A stretch of DNA of 64,000 nucleotides from Candidatus Bathyarchaeota archaeon (GTDB taxonomy: Archaea > Thermoproteota > Bathyarchaeia > Bathyarchaeales > Bathycorpusculaceae). Made by a program: the position numbers and the translations under genes. The stretch is taken from contig JAOULW010000007.1 of assembly GCA_029881805.1 (NCBI GenBank), positions 1-64,000 of the forward strand. The letters are read 5' to 3'. The notes under the pieces are model-generated. The model was not told the origin of the DNA, did not search any database, and saw only the letters and a program-made list of their open reading frames with translations. Numbering within the stretch: position 1 is the first letter of the stretch; each line of letters begins with the position of its first letter. Of this stretch, positions 45,637-53,325 are shown in pieces.

Positions 45637-46049
45637 ACGTCTGGTAGTTTCCATCCTTCTTTACGTTTCTGGCTAACGATCTTTTGCACATCTTTCTGTT
45701 CTAAGGCAAATTTTATGTGTTCGCAATTGTCGGCATCATCAATATTGCATCTTATACCTGATGGTTTGAAAGTAACGTCAACGACTCGATGAAGTTGTCT
45801 GTCAAGAATTTTGACTCCATCTTCATCGCAATTAATTTGTTCCATTCGGGGAAGTCGAGTTTCTTTGGCTTTGAGTTCTTCAAGTCGCCTGCGAGAGGAG
45901 TCTTCGAGAAAAGCTGCAATGCTCCTATAACCGAATTGAGGGTTTTCTTTGATAAACTGTTCTATCGCTTCAGCAAACTCGCTTTTGATGCTTATATTCT
46001 TGTAGGCTCTCGCGCTCAAAATCATCACTAATAGTAACAAAAGCAACAT
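45633..46049 (-). CDS. Ribbon-helix-helix regulator with C-terminal domain
   Basis: A 138-residue protein. YKNISIKSEFAEAIEQFIKE followed by YRSIAAFLEDSSRRRLEEL is a ribbon-helix-helix fold (beta strand then two helices). The C-terminal half is an alpha/beta domain with two Cys (CNIDDADNC). The probable start is Met9 (46025) in MILSARAYKN, because the first eight residues are only Leu/Val. It shares a promoter region with the divergent RHH gene at 46153, likely a control pair of the provirus. Confidence 0.75.
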   Translation of the reverse strand: MLLLLLLVMILSARAYKNISIKSEFAEAIEQFIKENPQFGYRSIAAFLEDSSRRRLEELKAKETRLPRMEQINCDEDGVKILDRQLHRVVDVTFKPSGIRCNIDDADNCEHIKFALEQKDVQKIVSQKRKEGWKLPDV

Positions 46050-46152
46050 TGCCGCATTTATGCGTTATTCCCTAATTTTACATGATTTTTACGTGAAATT
46101 TTATATACTTATCACGCATCCATACATGATTAATCACGCAAAGATGATGTAA
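46050..46152. promoter_or_regulatory. Shared divergent promoter and operator of two RHH genes
   Basis: A single TATATA-type element (46098-46109) reads as a TATA box on both strands. ATCACGCA occurs at 46111-46118 and 46133-46140, 22 bp apart (two helical turns). ACATGAT occurs at 46080-46086 and 46124-46130. RHH dimers bind repeated operators on one face, so these may be the autoregulatory sites. Confidence 0.5.
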
Positions 46153-46329
46153 ATGCAGGGAAAATCAGATTTTAAAAGCATAAGCTTGAAGACAGAACTG
46201 GTAGAAGAAATTGAAGAGTTCATCAAAAATAACAAAAGATACCGGAGTATTGCAGAGTTTGTAAGTGAAGCGGCTCGCCTTCGCCTTGAAGAATTGCAAA
46301 GAATAAAGGAGGCCCCTAATGTCAAATAG
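46153..46329 (+). CDS. Ribbon-helix-helix protein, 58 residues
   Basis: A short protein that is essentially one RHH domain: KSISLKTELVEEIEEFI, then YRSIAEFVSEAARLRLEEL. It is paralogous in pattern to the RHH gene on the opposite strand. It starts at ATG 46153 and overlaps the next small frame by 11 nt. Confidence 0.75.
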   Translation: MQGKSDFKSISLKTELVEEIEEFIKNNKRYRSIAEFVSEAARLRLEELQRIKEAPNVK

Positions 46330-46411
46330 GGCTATTTCTGCGGTTTTACATGACTTGGCTGCCGAGTTCCGAAAGCTTCTGAACGAAGCAAAAAAACGCG
46401 TGGAGGCTTAG
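46319..46411 (+). CDS. Small ORF of 30 residues
   Basis: ATG 46319 has AAGGAGG about 5 nt upstream. The product is amphipathic and helical (AISAVLHDLAAEFRKLLNEA). It overlaps the RHH gene and nearly touches the next frame, so it sits in a coupled chain. No family. Confidence 0.5.
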   Translation: MSNRAISAVLHDLAAEFRKLLNEAKKRVEA

Positions 46412-46412
46412 G

Positions 46413-46511
46413 TTGGCACCATTAGTTTACGATTTCAGGAAAAACCGTGCCATCAAGAAGCGAGGGCCTAAGCGGAAAATTGTGGAAGGAGAGCAACGTA
46501 AGCTTGGCTAA
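46413..46511 (+). CDS. Small basic ORF of 32 residues
   Basis: Starts with TTG 46413 after GGAGG. Rich in Lys and Arg (FRKNRAIKKRGPKRK), so it may bind nucleic acid. It overlaps the start of the next gene by 8 nt. No family. Confidence 0.4.
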   Translation: MAPLVYDFRKNRAIKKRGPKRKIVEGEQRKLG

Positions 46512-46926
46512 TGTTGCGGAAAAGCCTACGGCTGCTGATCTTGTGATGCTGCCTTACCGTGAAGTGCAATGCGATGATACGTTGCGTGAGTGGATTCAGG
46601 TCCTTCGCTTTGATTTAATTGACAAGCCCAAGCAGCCTCTTCGTGCGCAGTTGCTTCTAGATCGCCGCTACAAACTTAAGAAGAGCCAGAGCAAGCCTGT
46701 GGCCTATTTCCGCATGAGCAGCACTGAACAGTTGATCAAATTGGCGAACACTGCTTTGGCAGTTGCCATAGCCCTAGTCTATTCTGAGCAGGATCTTCTC
46801 GAGCCCACGGACGAGCAGATCCGCAATGTGCTGCGTGGTCATTGGCAGATGGCGCAGCCTGACGTATTAAACGCTGTGAAAACGATTCTCCGCGACTTGA
46901 AACTGCATCGTATGACTTTGGAGTAA
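46504..46926 (+). CDS. Viral hypothetical protein
   Basis: A protein of 140 residues from TTG 46504 (LANVAEKPTAADLV), with GGAAGGAG about 11 nt upstream; the frame is open to 46447. It is helical with a basic middle region (RRYKLKKSQSKP). It is followed at 5 nt by the zinc-motif gene. No known family. Confidence 0.6.
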   Translation: MANVAEKPTAADLVMLPYREVQCDDTLREWIQVLRFDLIDKPKQPLRAQLLLDRRYKLKKSQSKPVAYFRMSSTEQLIKLANTALAVAIALVYSEQDLLEPTDEQIRNVLRGHWQMAQPDVLNAVKTILRDLKLHRMTLE

Positions 46927-46931
46927 TAACG

Positions 46932-47168
46932 ATGTGTCAGTGTAATCTTTGTGGCCCTATTTCGCATAACGAGGCTGAGTTTGACGTTAGTTTCGGCAGC
47001 CAGGACAGTGAGCTTAAAGTGTGTCGCTGGTGCGAGGAAGATCTAGCTCTTTTTGGCATGCGTTTTAATCAGCTGGTCCGTTTGCCTAAGCCCGTGAAGT
47101 CGCGGCGCATCAGCCTTTCTTTGATTGTTTTGGGGCCTGTTTACACGTTGCTGGAGGCTACGGCGTGA
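46932..47168 (+). CDS. Small zinc-motif protein of the provirus
   Basis: A 78-residue protein with CQCNLCG at the N-terminus and CRWCEED in the middle, a four-Cys zinc site. The C-terminus is basic then hydrophobic. It overlaps the next small frame by 4 nt. Function unknown. Confidence 0.65.
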   Translation: MCQCNLCGPISHNEAEFDVSFGSQDSELKVCRWCEEDLALFGMRFNQLVRLPKPVKSRRISLSLIVLGPVYTLLEATA

Positions 47169-47320
47169 TTGCTGTTAGGCGCAAGGTTTTGGATGATTTG
47201 CTTGCTGACTCTGAATGGCGCCATCGCTTCGACCAAGCTGAGTCGACTGCGGAAGTTGAAGGTGTCATCGTGGATTATTGTCGGGCTAAAGGAATCAAAA
47301 TCGTGGAGATAAGAACGTGA
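47165..47320 (+). CDS. Small ORF of 51 residues
   Basis: GTG start at 47165 overlapping the preceding stop, and its stop overlaps the start of the HerA-like gene. Product begins VIAVRRKVLDDLLAD. The two-sided overlap supports coding status. No family. Confidence 0.5.
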   Translation: MIAVRRKVLDDLLADSEWRHRFDQAESTAEVEGVIVDYCRAKGIKIVEIRT

Positions 47321-48831
47321 AGTTGCGTTTGAGTTCTGATTTTGCAGTCGACACTGACGCTTACAAGCGTGAGGGCTTACGCTTTAGTATATTAGCTATG
47401 AGTGGCCATGGCAAGAGCAATGCTGCTGCTGACATTGTTGAAGACGTCCTGGTTAATCACGCTCAAGTAATCATAATTGAGCCTATTCCCGAGTGGCATA
47501 CGCTCAAAGCGCGCTATAACAATGTTGTCGTGATAGGTGGTCCTTATCAAGACTTGCCTTTAGAGTCGGCTTTCGCTCACGAATATGTTAAGGCTGCTTT
47601 GGAGAAGGGCATAAGCCTCGTAGTAAACGTCAGCGACATTGAAGATGATGCGGACCAGGTTAAGTTTGTTTCAAATTTTCTGTGGAATCTTTATCGTCTC
47701 GAGCAGAAGTATCGCCGCGTGCTCTTCCTGGTTCTCGAAGAAGCAGATATATGGGCTCCTCAAAATTGGGATGCTACAACCAAGCAAAGCCTCTCGAGAG
47801 TAAGCCTGATCGCGAAGCATGGCCGCAAAATCGGCGTCTTCCCAATTCTTATCAGCCAACGCCCAGCAGATCTGCACAAGAGCCCTCTAAGTCAGTGTAA
47901 CATTAATCTTTTCGGCAAATTCACCAGCCCAGCAGACCTGAACCCTAAAACCGGCATAATGTACGTGGTAAAGAAGCTTCATTTGGCAATAACGGAAGAG
48001 CAGATTATGAAACTTGAGACTGGGCAGTTTGTTGTTTCGGACAAAGCCGGAGTACATACAGTTGCGGTTCGCAAGCGCTTATGCCCTCACGGCGCCGACA
48101 CTCCACTTATCGAAGCTAAGCCTTTCACAGCTGACCTTTCCCATGCCCTAGGTGGTTTGCGTGATGAAATAGCGAAGGCCATAGCAGCCAAGAAAGATGA
48201 AGAGTCAGCGGTTAAGCGTCTCGAGAAAGAACGCGACAACCTGAAGCAGCAAGTTCGCGAGCTCCAGGAGAAGGCGAACATCAAACTTTCAGTCAAAGAG
48301 ATGCTAACAAACGACAATGAGGTCGCGGGTTCGAATCCCGCCCGAGAGGATGTTGATGTTGGAGAGCTGAAGCATGAAATTCTGAGTCTACGTGGTCAAG
48401 TGGAGACAGGAAAAGAAACGATTGAGACGCTTAGGAAGCAGGTTGCAGCTGTCGATAAGATTCGTGAGGGCATTAAGGACCTTGGGCTTATGCCTACGCC
48501 TATATCTACTCAGATACCTGCAGATAGCAGACAGGTCGGTTTGCAGTCTACTACGACTATCGTTGACGTGTTGCCTGCAGAGAAGTTCGTAACCATAAAC
48601 ACTGACACTGTTCCCGGTAAAGTCCTTGCGGTTGCTAAGAAAGGCAAGCTTGACAGCTATGTAAGACTCGGAGATATCGTCAAAGCTATCCAAGAAGAAC
48701 GCTGGAACGCAAGCTCTCAACAAGTCAACAATGCTTTAAACGACATGGTGAAAGACGGCTTAATCGCGAAGAAGCACACGGACCGCAACTATTTCTGCCT
48801 AGCCCAAGGCGTCAGATTCAAGGAGAGCTAA
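47317..48831 (+). CDS. HerA/FtsK-family ATPase with coiled coil and C-terminal winged helix
   Basis: A 504-residue P-loop ATPase. Walker A is LAMSGHGKSNAAADI (K33, S34), Walker B is LFLVLEEADIW (about 137-146), and ILISQRPADLHKSP is the HerA sensor region. Residues about 265-375 are coiled coil; the C-terminal 80 residues form a winged helix (GKLDSYVRLGDIVKAIQ to NNALNDMVKDGLI). HerA relatives translocate DNA. Within the coiled coil, residues 336-342 (VAGSNPA) come from a sequence that is a perfect tRNA T-arm. With no terminase seen, this may be the packaging or replication motor. Confidence 0.8.
   Translation: MKLRLSSDFAVDTDAYKREGLRFSILAMSGHGKSNAAADIVEDVLVNHAQVIIIEPIPEWHTLKARYNNVVVIGGPYQDLPLESAFAHEYVKAALEKGISLVVNVSDIEDDADQVKFVSNFLWNLYRLEQKYRRVLFLVLEEADIWAPQNWDATTKQSLSRVSLIAKHGRKIGVFPILISQRPADLHKSPLSQCNINLFGKFTSPADLNPKTGIMYVVKKLHLAITEEQIMKLETGQFVVSDKAGVHTVAVRKRLCPHGADTPLIEAKPFTADLSHALGGLRDEIAKAIAAKKDEESAVKRLEKERDNLKQQVRELQEKANIKLSVKEMLTNDNEVAGSNPAREDVDVGELKHEILSLRGQVETGKETIETLRKQVAAVDKIREGIKDLGLMPTPISTQIPADSRQVGLQSTTTIVDVLPAEKFVTINTDTVPGKVLAVAKKGKLDSYVRLGDIVKAIQEERWNASSQQVNNALNDMVKDGLIAKKHTDRNYFCLAQGVRFKES
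48325..48348 (+). other. tRNA 3'-end-like sequence inside the HerA gene
   Basis: GCGGG, TTCGAAT and CCCGC form a perfect 5-bp T-stem with a canonical 7-nt T-loop (48325-48341), followed by a 7-nt acceptor-like CCGAGAG. No 5' half of a tRNA lies upstream. Integrases often use tRNA 3' ends as att sites, so this may be an att core or captured tRNA fragment. Confidence 0.55.
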
Positions 48832-48833
48832 TC

Positions 48834-49016
48834 ATGTCAAACTCTAACTTGATAAAGGAAGGCCATGGATTAACTGATGTTTCTTGTGAGCATGGTAGCC
48901 GCTGGATTTGGTGGCCTGGTCCAGACAGAAAAGGGAAATGGGAACAAGTTGTTTGGGCTTGTGACTGTGACTGCTCAGATCCGCCGCGACCATTCAAGAA
49001 GCCTCAAATAAAATAG
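48834..49016 (+). CDS. Viral hypothetical protein, Cys- and Trp-rich
   Basis: A 60-residue protein with a CEHGSRWIWWPGPD region and CDCDCSD near the end; a metal site is possible. It is 2 nt after the HerA-like gene and abuts the next start. No family. Confidence 0.55.
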   Translation: MSNSNLIKEGHGLTDVSCEHGSRWIWWPGPDRKGKWEQVVWACDCDCSDPPRPFKKPQIK

Positions 49017-49919
49017 GTGATTCTGTCTTTGGCTCAGGCGCCCAAGCCTAGAAGTAAAAAGGTTTGTGTTTCAAAGTCAAAAGTCAAATTTTACTTCAGT
49101 ACTGTTCGCACTCGAGTTATTCCTATTCTTAAGCGTGTTGAGGTTGGCGATTACCCAGCCAAGATAGGGCGAATATACGGATGGAGCAAACAGCATGTTA
49201 GTTACTATCTCAAGAAGCTTCAAAAAGCTGGTTTAGTGAAGAGAAAGGTCCGGACAAACGTTGTTTTCTACGAGCTCACAAGTAAGGGTAAAAAACTTCT
49301 CGTGTCATGTGAGGGTGTCGTTTTTGGCAGTGGCGTGTATCGTTTGCATAGGTGTATGGTTAGGTTCCGAATTGCTAGTGAGGGTGTTTTGCCTGGGGAT
49401 TTTAGGCGTGTTGAGATGGTGAATTGGACGGCTTTGTTGGGTTTGGAGTGCGGTGTTAAGGTTAGGCATACGAGTAGCAGTTGGATTGTGCATGTTGAGA
49501 CTTTGTATGGGCGTCATCCTGGTGAGTTGTTTGTTTTGGCGAAGAATCTTGCTGATCGCGTGGCTAAGTCGTTGATGCTGAAGTATGGCTGCAAGCTTAG
49601 TGAAGGCGAGATCTGTCGAGGTTACGAGTTAGGTGTTGACGATCCGGTGGCTCAGCTGCTCAGCAGGTATTTCACAGTTAGCACGGGCAAGCGGAAGATG
49701 GACCACAGTCCTGGAGAGTTGGAAGGCGAAATTGACCATCTTAGCCGAGACTCTGCAATCGAATATTTGCTTATGCCTGAGCGTGTGAAGGCTTTAGAGG
49801 GCAAGGTTGAAGCTATGAATACTAACTTGGAAGAGCTCACTAGCGCCTTGCAGAAGCTTTTCAGTATTGAGCGGCAGCAGCTTGAGGGCCAGAGGAGCAT
49901 GCAGGATTATGTGGCTTAG
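49017..49919 (+). CDS. Winged-helix DNA-binding protein of the provirus
   Basis: A 300-residue protein. Residues about 40-95 form a winged helix (GDYPAKIGRIYGWSKQHVSYYLKKLQKAGLVKR and a beta wing). The middle is an alpha/beta domain of unknown type. A C-terminal coiled coil covers about 255-300. GTG start at 49017. Bases 49305-49560 are strongly G+T rich. It could be a replication or transcription factor. Confidence 0.65.
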   Translation: MILSLAQAPKPRSKKVCVSKSKVKFYFSTVRTRVIPILKRVEVGDYPAKIGRIYGWSKQHVSYYLKKLQKAGLVKRKVRTNVVFYELTSKGKKLLVSCEGVVFGSGVYRLHRCMVRFRIASEGVLPGDFRRVEMVNWTALLGLECGVKVRHTSSSWIVHVETLYGRHPGELFVLAKNLADRVAKSLMLKYGCKLSEGEICRGYELGVDDPVAQLLSRYFTVSTGKRKMDHSPGELEGEIDHLSRDSAIEYLLMPERVKALEGKVEAMNTNLEELTSALQKLFSIERQQLEGQRSMQDYVA

Positions 49920-50080
49920 GGATGTACGTGGTTTGGAGTGTTTTGCTGTTAAAACTGTTTTTGAATGTTGCGGGAAGAGGCTTAAACTATGCTTTTTTTG
50001 TTGAAAGCTTCGTTTTCTAGGCGCTTCTTAAGACTGCGTATTTGTGAGGTTGTTTGGTCTATATTAAACCACGTACATCC
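49920..50080. repeat. 15-bp perfect inverted repeat flanking a 131-bp spacer
   Basis: GGATGTACGTGGTTT at 49920-49934 and its exact reverse complement at 50066-50080. The spacer has no gene and is AT-rich, ending with TCTATATT before the second arm. It lies between two wHTH-type genes. It might be a miniature element, an origin element or an operator pair. Confidence 0.5.
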
Positions 50081-50085
50081 AGCAT

Positions 50086-50589
50086 ATGCTATACATTGCT
50101 CATGGAGGCTTTGCTAAAGTCTTGGCAGCAAATACTAAGGCTGATGTTAAAAAGCGTCGTTCTCCAGAGCAAAAACATGGCAAATACAAGTGGATTAAGA
50201 CGCTTGTTCGCCGTAATAGTGAGGATATTCGAGAAATAAAACGCATGCTCAGAGGCCTCAGCTACGGGCTTAGGCACCTAATGGATTTTCAGGGTCAATA
50301 TTTGGTTGACATGGTCTGCCAGGACAGCCGAGACCAAGCTATTCTAGACGTCCTGCGTTCTGCCGGGTCTGACGGGTTGTCGCCTAAAGAGATCCACGCT
50401 CGCGTAAGGCGCTACGGCTTGAAATATCATCATATTAGTCGTAGGATTAACCGCATGAATAAGCGTATGCAGAATGAGATAGGTGAGCGTCTGGCCGACA
50501 AGGTTGGTTGGAAATGGGCTTTGAGTAATTTCATGCATTGTAATTGGAGTGCCAAGACAAGTGAGATTCATAGCGAATCACATAGCTGA
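50086..50589 (+). CDS. Basic viral protein with C-terminal winged-helix-like domain
   Basis: A 167-residue protein. The N-terminal 60 residues are basic (KKRRSPEQKHGKYKWIK). Residues about 88-145 look like a winged helix (DGLSPKEIHARVRRYGLKYHHI). It follows the inverted repeat by 6 nt. No known family. Confidence 0.55.
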   Translation: MLYIAHGGFAKVLAANTKADVKKRRSPEQKHGKYKWIKTLVRRNSEDIREIKRMLRGLSYGLRHLMDFQGQYLVDMVCQDSRDQAILDVLRSAGSDGLSPKEIHARVRRYGLKYHHISRRINRMNKRMQNEIGERLADKVGWKWALSNFMHCNWSAKTSEIHSESHS

Positions 50590-50641
50590 CTTGTCTTTAT
50601 TGTCAACGTTTTAGCATGTAAAAATACGGAGTGAGAAAAGA

Positions 50642-51304
50642 CTAGTCTTCGTTCGAGTTTTCCTTTTCCTTAGCTTTTATGAAATCAATGAACTGCTTAG
50701 CTATGTCATATGCACCCTCTTTGATAAGATTCTGAACTATGCTTGCTTGTCTTTCTAGGGATGTTGAAATTGCTGCGGATGTGTCAACTTTGCTATCTTC
50801 ACTCACAGCAGAAACACCTTTTTCTTGTTCTTTTTCTGGTTTTAAGTATCTTGAATCGTCTAAATAAGCTTTTCTGACGTTTTCCTCGATTTTTTGGGCA
50901 TCGGGAGCTTCCAAACCAGTTATTTTGGCTAATTGAACCCAAAAGTTAGTTGTTGGAGGGTTTACTTGCCACCTACTGTAAAATTCTTTCCACAATGGTA
51001 TGTTTAGTATAGTCTCTTTCAGAGCCTTGTTCCTCTCTTCTTCACTAGGGTCATAGGTAAGTTTTTTCCCTAGTACGGTAACTTTTATCCCTCGGCTCTC
51101 GATGAGACCATAAGCTCTCAAAGACGCAAGTTTTCTTAGGAATGCGCCACTCACTGATTTGTGGTCTAATAGCTTGGCTGCTACAAGTTGGTCAGGAGCT
51201 TCTTCAGATTTGAATTGTTCATAAAGTTTCTTTGTAGCCTCAAATAATAGAGGATATATGCGCATGTCGGGAATTTCATATTTTCCAACTTTCAAACGGG
51301 TCAA
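50642..51304 (-). CDS. Hypothetical protein with N-terminal winged-helix-like region
   Basis: A 220-residue protein. Residues about 20-75 have a helical pattern with VAAKLLDHKSVSGAFLRKLAS LRAYGLIESR that suggests a winged helix. A helical middle and a charged C-terminus follow. It is divergent from the toxin-type pair across a region with repeated TTTACTATC-like motifs. Confidence 0.5.
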   Translation of the reverse strand: MTRLKVGKYEIPDMRIYPLLFEATKKLYEQFKSEEAPDQLVAAKLLDHKSVSGAFLRKLASLRAYGLIESRGIKVTVLGKKLTYDPSEEERNKALKETILNIPLWKEFYSRWQVNPPTTNFWVQLAKITGLEAPDAQKIEENVRKAYLDDSRYLKPEKEQEKGVSAVSEDSKVDTSAAISTSLERQASIVQNLIKEGAYDIAKQFIDFIKAKEKENSNED

Positions 51305-51307
51305 CTC

Positions 51308-51390
51308 TTTACTGTTTTTTACTATCCATATTTACTATCTAATTTATAAATCTTACTGTCAAGCGTAGTAAAATTTAAATAGTAGAAATG
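51308..51390. promoter_or_regulatory. Divergent promoter with repeated TTTACTATC-like motifs
   Basis: TTTACTGT, TTTTACTATC, TTTACTATC and TCTTACTGTC near 51308, 51317, 51331 and 51351, with reverse forms GTAGTAAAA (51365) and ATAGTAGAAA (51379). TTTATAAAT and AAATTTAAAT could be the two TATA boxes. This looks like an operator array. Confidence 0.4.
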
Positions 51391-51440
51391 GTAAAGCTCT
51401 CAATATCGAGAGGATACGGTCGTTCAAGTCAAACATCCTT

Positions 51441-51665
51441 TTGATGGAGTTGACCTGTGTGAAGGAGTCAAGCCCAACAAATAACATAGTTGCTTTGAAG
51501 TCAAATAGAGCTAAGGGTGGAATGGTTAGTTATTCTGCAATAGTTGTTCAGTATAGCCATACCAAGCGAGTTGAAGCTCATGCTTTTGAAGCTAGAAGTG
51601 AAAGTGGAAATGGACACCGTCAAGAAGACTTAAAAAGGCATCATCTTAGACAAAGTGTTGGTTGA
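51441..51665 (+). CDS. Putative antitoxin-like ORF upstream of the RelE-like gene
   Basis: A 74-residue frame (TTG or ATG start at 51441/51444) that overlaps the RelE-like gene by 11 nt, the layout of a toxin-antitoxin pair. The sequence has no recognised antitoxin fold. The pairing is inferred from position. Confidence 0.4.
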   Translation: MMELTCVKESSPTNNIVALKSNRAKGGMVSYSAIVVQYSHTKRVEAHAFEARSESGNGHRQEDLKRHHLRQSVG

Positions 51666-51993
51666 AGTGTATAAGTTTCAATGCCGTGCTACAGATGCGT
51701 TTCGAGACGACATTCACAAATTGGATAATGTTATAAGAAAGCGTATAGACAAGGTGATTTCAGAAGTCCTTTTCGAGAATCCTTACAATTCAAAACGTGT
51801 GTCTGCACGGGAACATAAAGGTAAAAGAATCGTTAGAGTGGGGGATTACAGACTCGTATTTGCCATTTGTGAGGAATGTAGAAGATTTGGGTTTAATGCT
51901 TTAATAAAGTGTAAGGATTGTAAGAAGCATGGTTCAAACAACGTCATACTATTTTCAGTTTCTCATAGAAGTATTTCATATAGAGGTTTCTAG
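51655..51993 (+). CDS. RelE/ParE-like toxin with CxxC insertion
   Basis: A 112-residue protein. KRIDKVISEVLFENPYNSKR, then REHKGKRIVRVGDYRLVFAI is the RelE beta-sheet core. An insertion, CEECRRFGFNALIKCKDC, makes a putative zinc site not usual in RelE. GTG start at 51655. The RelE fold suggests an mRNA interferase; ParE-type gyrase inhibition is the alternative. Its 3' end overlaps the Panacea-like gene on the other strand by 4 nt. Confidence 0.65.
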   Translation: MLVEVYKFQCRATDAFRDDIHKLDNVIRKRIDKVISEVLFENPYNSKRVSAREHKGKRIVRVGDYRLVFAICEECRRFGFNALIKCKDCKKHGSNNVILFSVSHRSISYRGF

Positions 51994-52631
51994 TTTACGG
52001 GCTGATATTTTTGTATTTTCCCGACCCTAGCGTCAGCAATTCCTCTTTCAAGAGCCTCACATGCTTTCTTGTCCATCAAAAGTGACAGAGTCTCTTCAGA
52101 ATCATCATCGAGTAGAAACCACGAGCGTGCATCATCTCGTTCAATCCTACCTAAGATTTGGTCAGAAGGCTTAGTATGACGAATTAGCTTTTCCCCGAAC
52201 AGAAGCGGTATATCATAAGTCACTTCTTTTATTGCTTTTCCAGAATATGAAGCAAATTCGTTGACAGTTCTATTCATATATCCTAGAATCTCTCGGTTTG
52301 TCTCTAGAAGACCAGAAAATTGCTTTAGAAGTTCACGTCCTTTATTACTTATGAATATATATGTTCCTTGCTTTTCTAATAGGTCATTGTTAAGCATGCA
52401 TTCTAAGTCTTTCAGTACTTCATTACTCATTGGACCAAAATCCCATCGGTAAAATAAATAGTCAAAAGCTTTTACTCTATCCTTTACCATCTTGGTTTGA
52501 GCTTGAAAAATCATCTTCATGAGTTTCACTTTACCAGTAATTCTATAACCTTTCCTTTGGGTTTGGTCAATCAGAAATAACATGAGCAAACGATTTGTAA
52601 GAATTTCTCTATCAGTTCGTTGCTCCATCAA
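51990..52631 (-). CDS. Panacea (DUF4065/SocA-like) domain protein
   Basis: A 213-residue protein. KLMKMIFQAQ, FDYLFYRWDFGPMSNEVLKDL and the following LLEKQG resemble the Panacea domain, which acts as an antitoxin or chaperone module to many toxins. It is convergent with the RelE-like gene. The assignment is by pattern and should be tested. Confidence 0.5.
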   Translation of the reverse strand: MMEQRTDREILTNRLLMLFLIDQTQRKGYRITGKVKLMKMIFQAQTKMVKDRVKAFDYLFYRWDFGPMSNEVLKDLECMLNNDLLEKQGTYIFISNKGRELLKQFSGLLETNREILGYMNRTVNEFASYSGKAIKEVTYDIPLLFGEKLIRHTKPSDQILGRIERDDARSWFLLDDDSEETLSLLMDKKACEALERGIADARVGKIQKYQPVN

Positions 52632-52837
52632 TTAGGCATCCATATTATTCTAGTGTAATACTCTTAATTTAGCTTTGTCTATGACTCAAATTGACAGAAT
52701 AAAAATCTTATGGAATAAAGCTCTGGAATAGTAATCTACAAATAAAACTAACCCATAACTTTACAGAACTCGGCAGATTCTTCCGCAAGAAAACAGAGAT
52801 GAAAGAAAACAGGAGAAGGGGAAGGAAAAGTAATATT

Positions 52838-53305
52838 CTAGGCTGTTGGTTGTGGGGGTCCTGGTCCTGTGGCTGCCTGTCTAGCTTGCTCCCATTTTGC
52901 TTTCCATGCAACTATCATCTTCCAGAGTTTTTCTAATGCGTAGATTAGCATCATGCCTGGTCCTGTGTTGATTATTATCGTTACAATTTGGTCGATTATG
53001 GCGCCGTATTGAGTGACTGCTGTTGCTGGCTGTATCCTTAAAGCAAAAGCGATAACTGCCACAATCAGCGTTATGAGAAGCGTTTTTGCGAATTTCATTC
53101 CGTCAAAAGTTTGTCCGGTGCTGGTTGCTGCCAGAAGCCCTAAAATGCTGTAGAAAAGCCAAGCCACAACTATCCAGCCTAAGGTTGTGGTGGCTTCGGG
53201 AGTTTCAGGTGTTTCGTCTTGAGCCCAGACCGTAGGAGTCAAGGCTCCTATAGTTAGACACAAGAGCGCTAAAACTGCGGCCACAAAAATGATTGGTTTC
53301 TTCAT
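52838..53305 (-). CDS. Signal-peptide membrane protein of the provirus
   Basis: A 155-residue protein with a signal peptide (residues 1-28, ending near VWAQD) and three hydrophobic segments (about 42-60, 72-90 and 104-123), with a basic C-terminal tail. GGAGGTGA precedes the ATG by 9 nt. Holin-like or pilin-like topologies are both possible. It lies downstream of the HTH gene on the same strand. Confidence 0.6.
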   Translation of the reverse strand: MKKPIIFVAAVLALLCLTIGALTPTVWAQDETPETPEATTTLGWIVVAWLFYSILGLLAATSTGQTFDGMKFAKTLLITLIVAVIAFALRIQPATAVTQYGAIIDQIVTIIINTGPGMMLIYALEKLWKMIVAWKAKWEQARQAATGPGPPQPTA

Positions 53306-53325
53306 TGTGGGCTTTCACCTCCTCT

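Noticed and set aside
48200-48350. Complete tRNA gene in HerA
   Set aside because: Only the T-arm and an acceptor-like tail are there; no D-arm, anticodon arm or matching 5' acceptor strand is found upstream.
49305-49517. Minus-strand frame under the winged-helix gene
   Set aside because: It falls exactly in a G+T-rich block; such blocks lack antisense stops.
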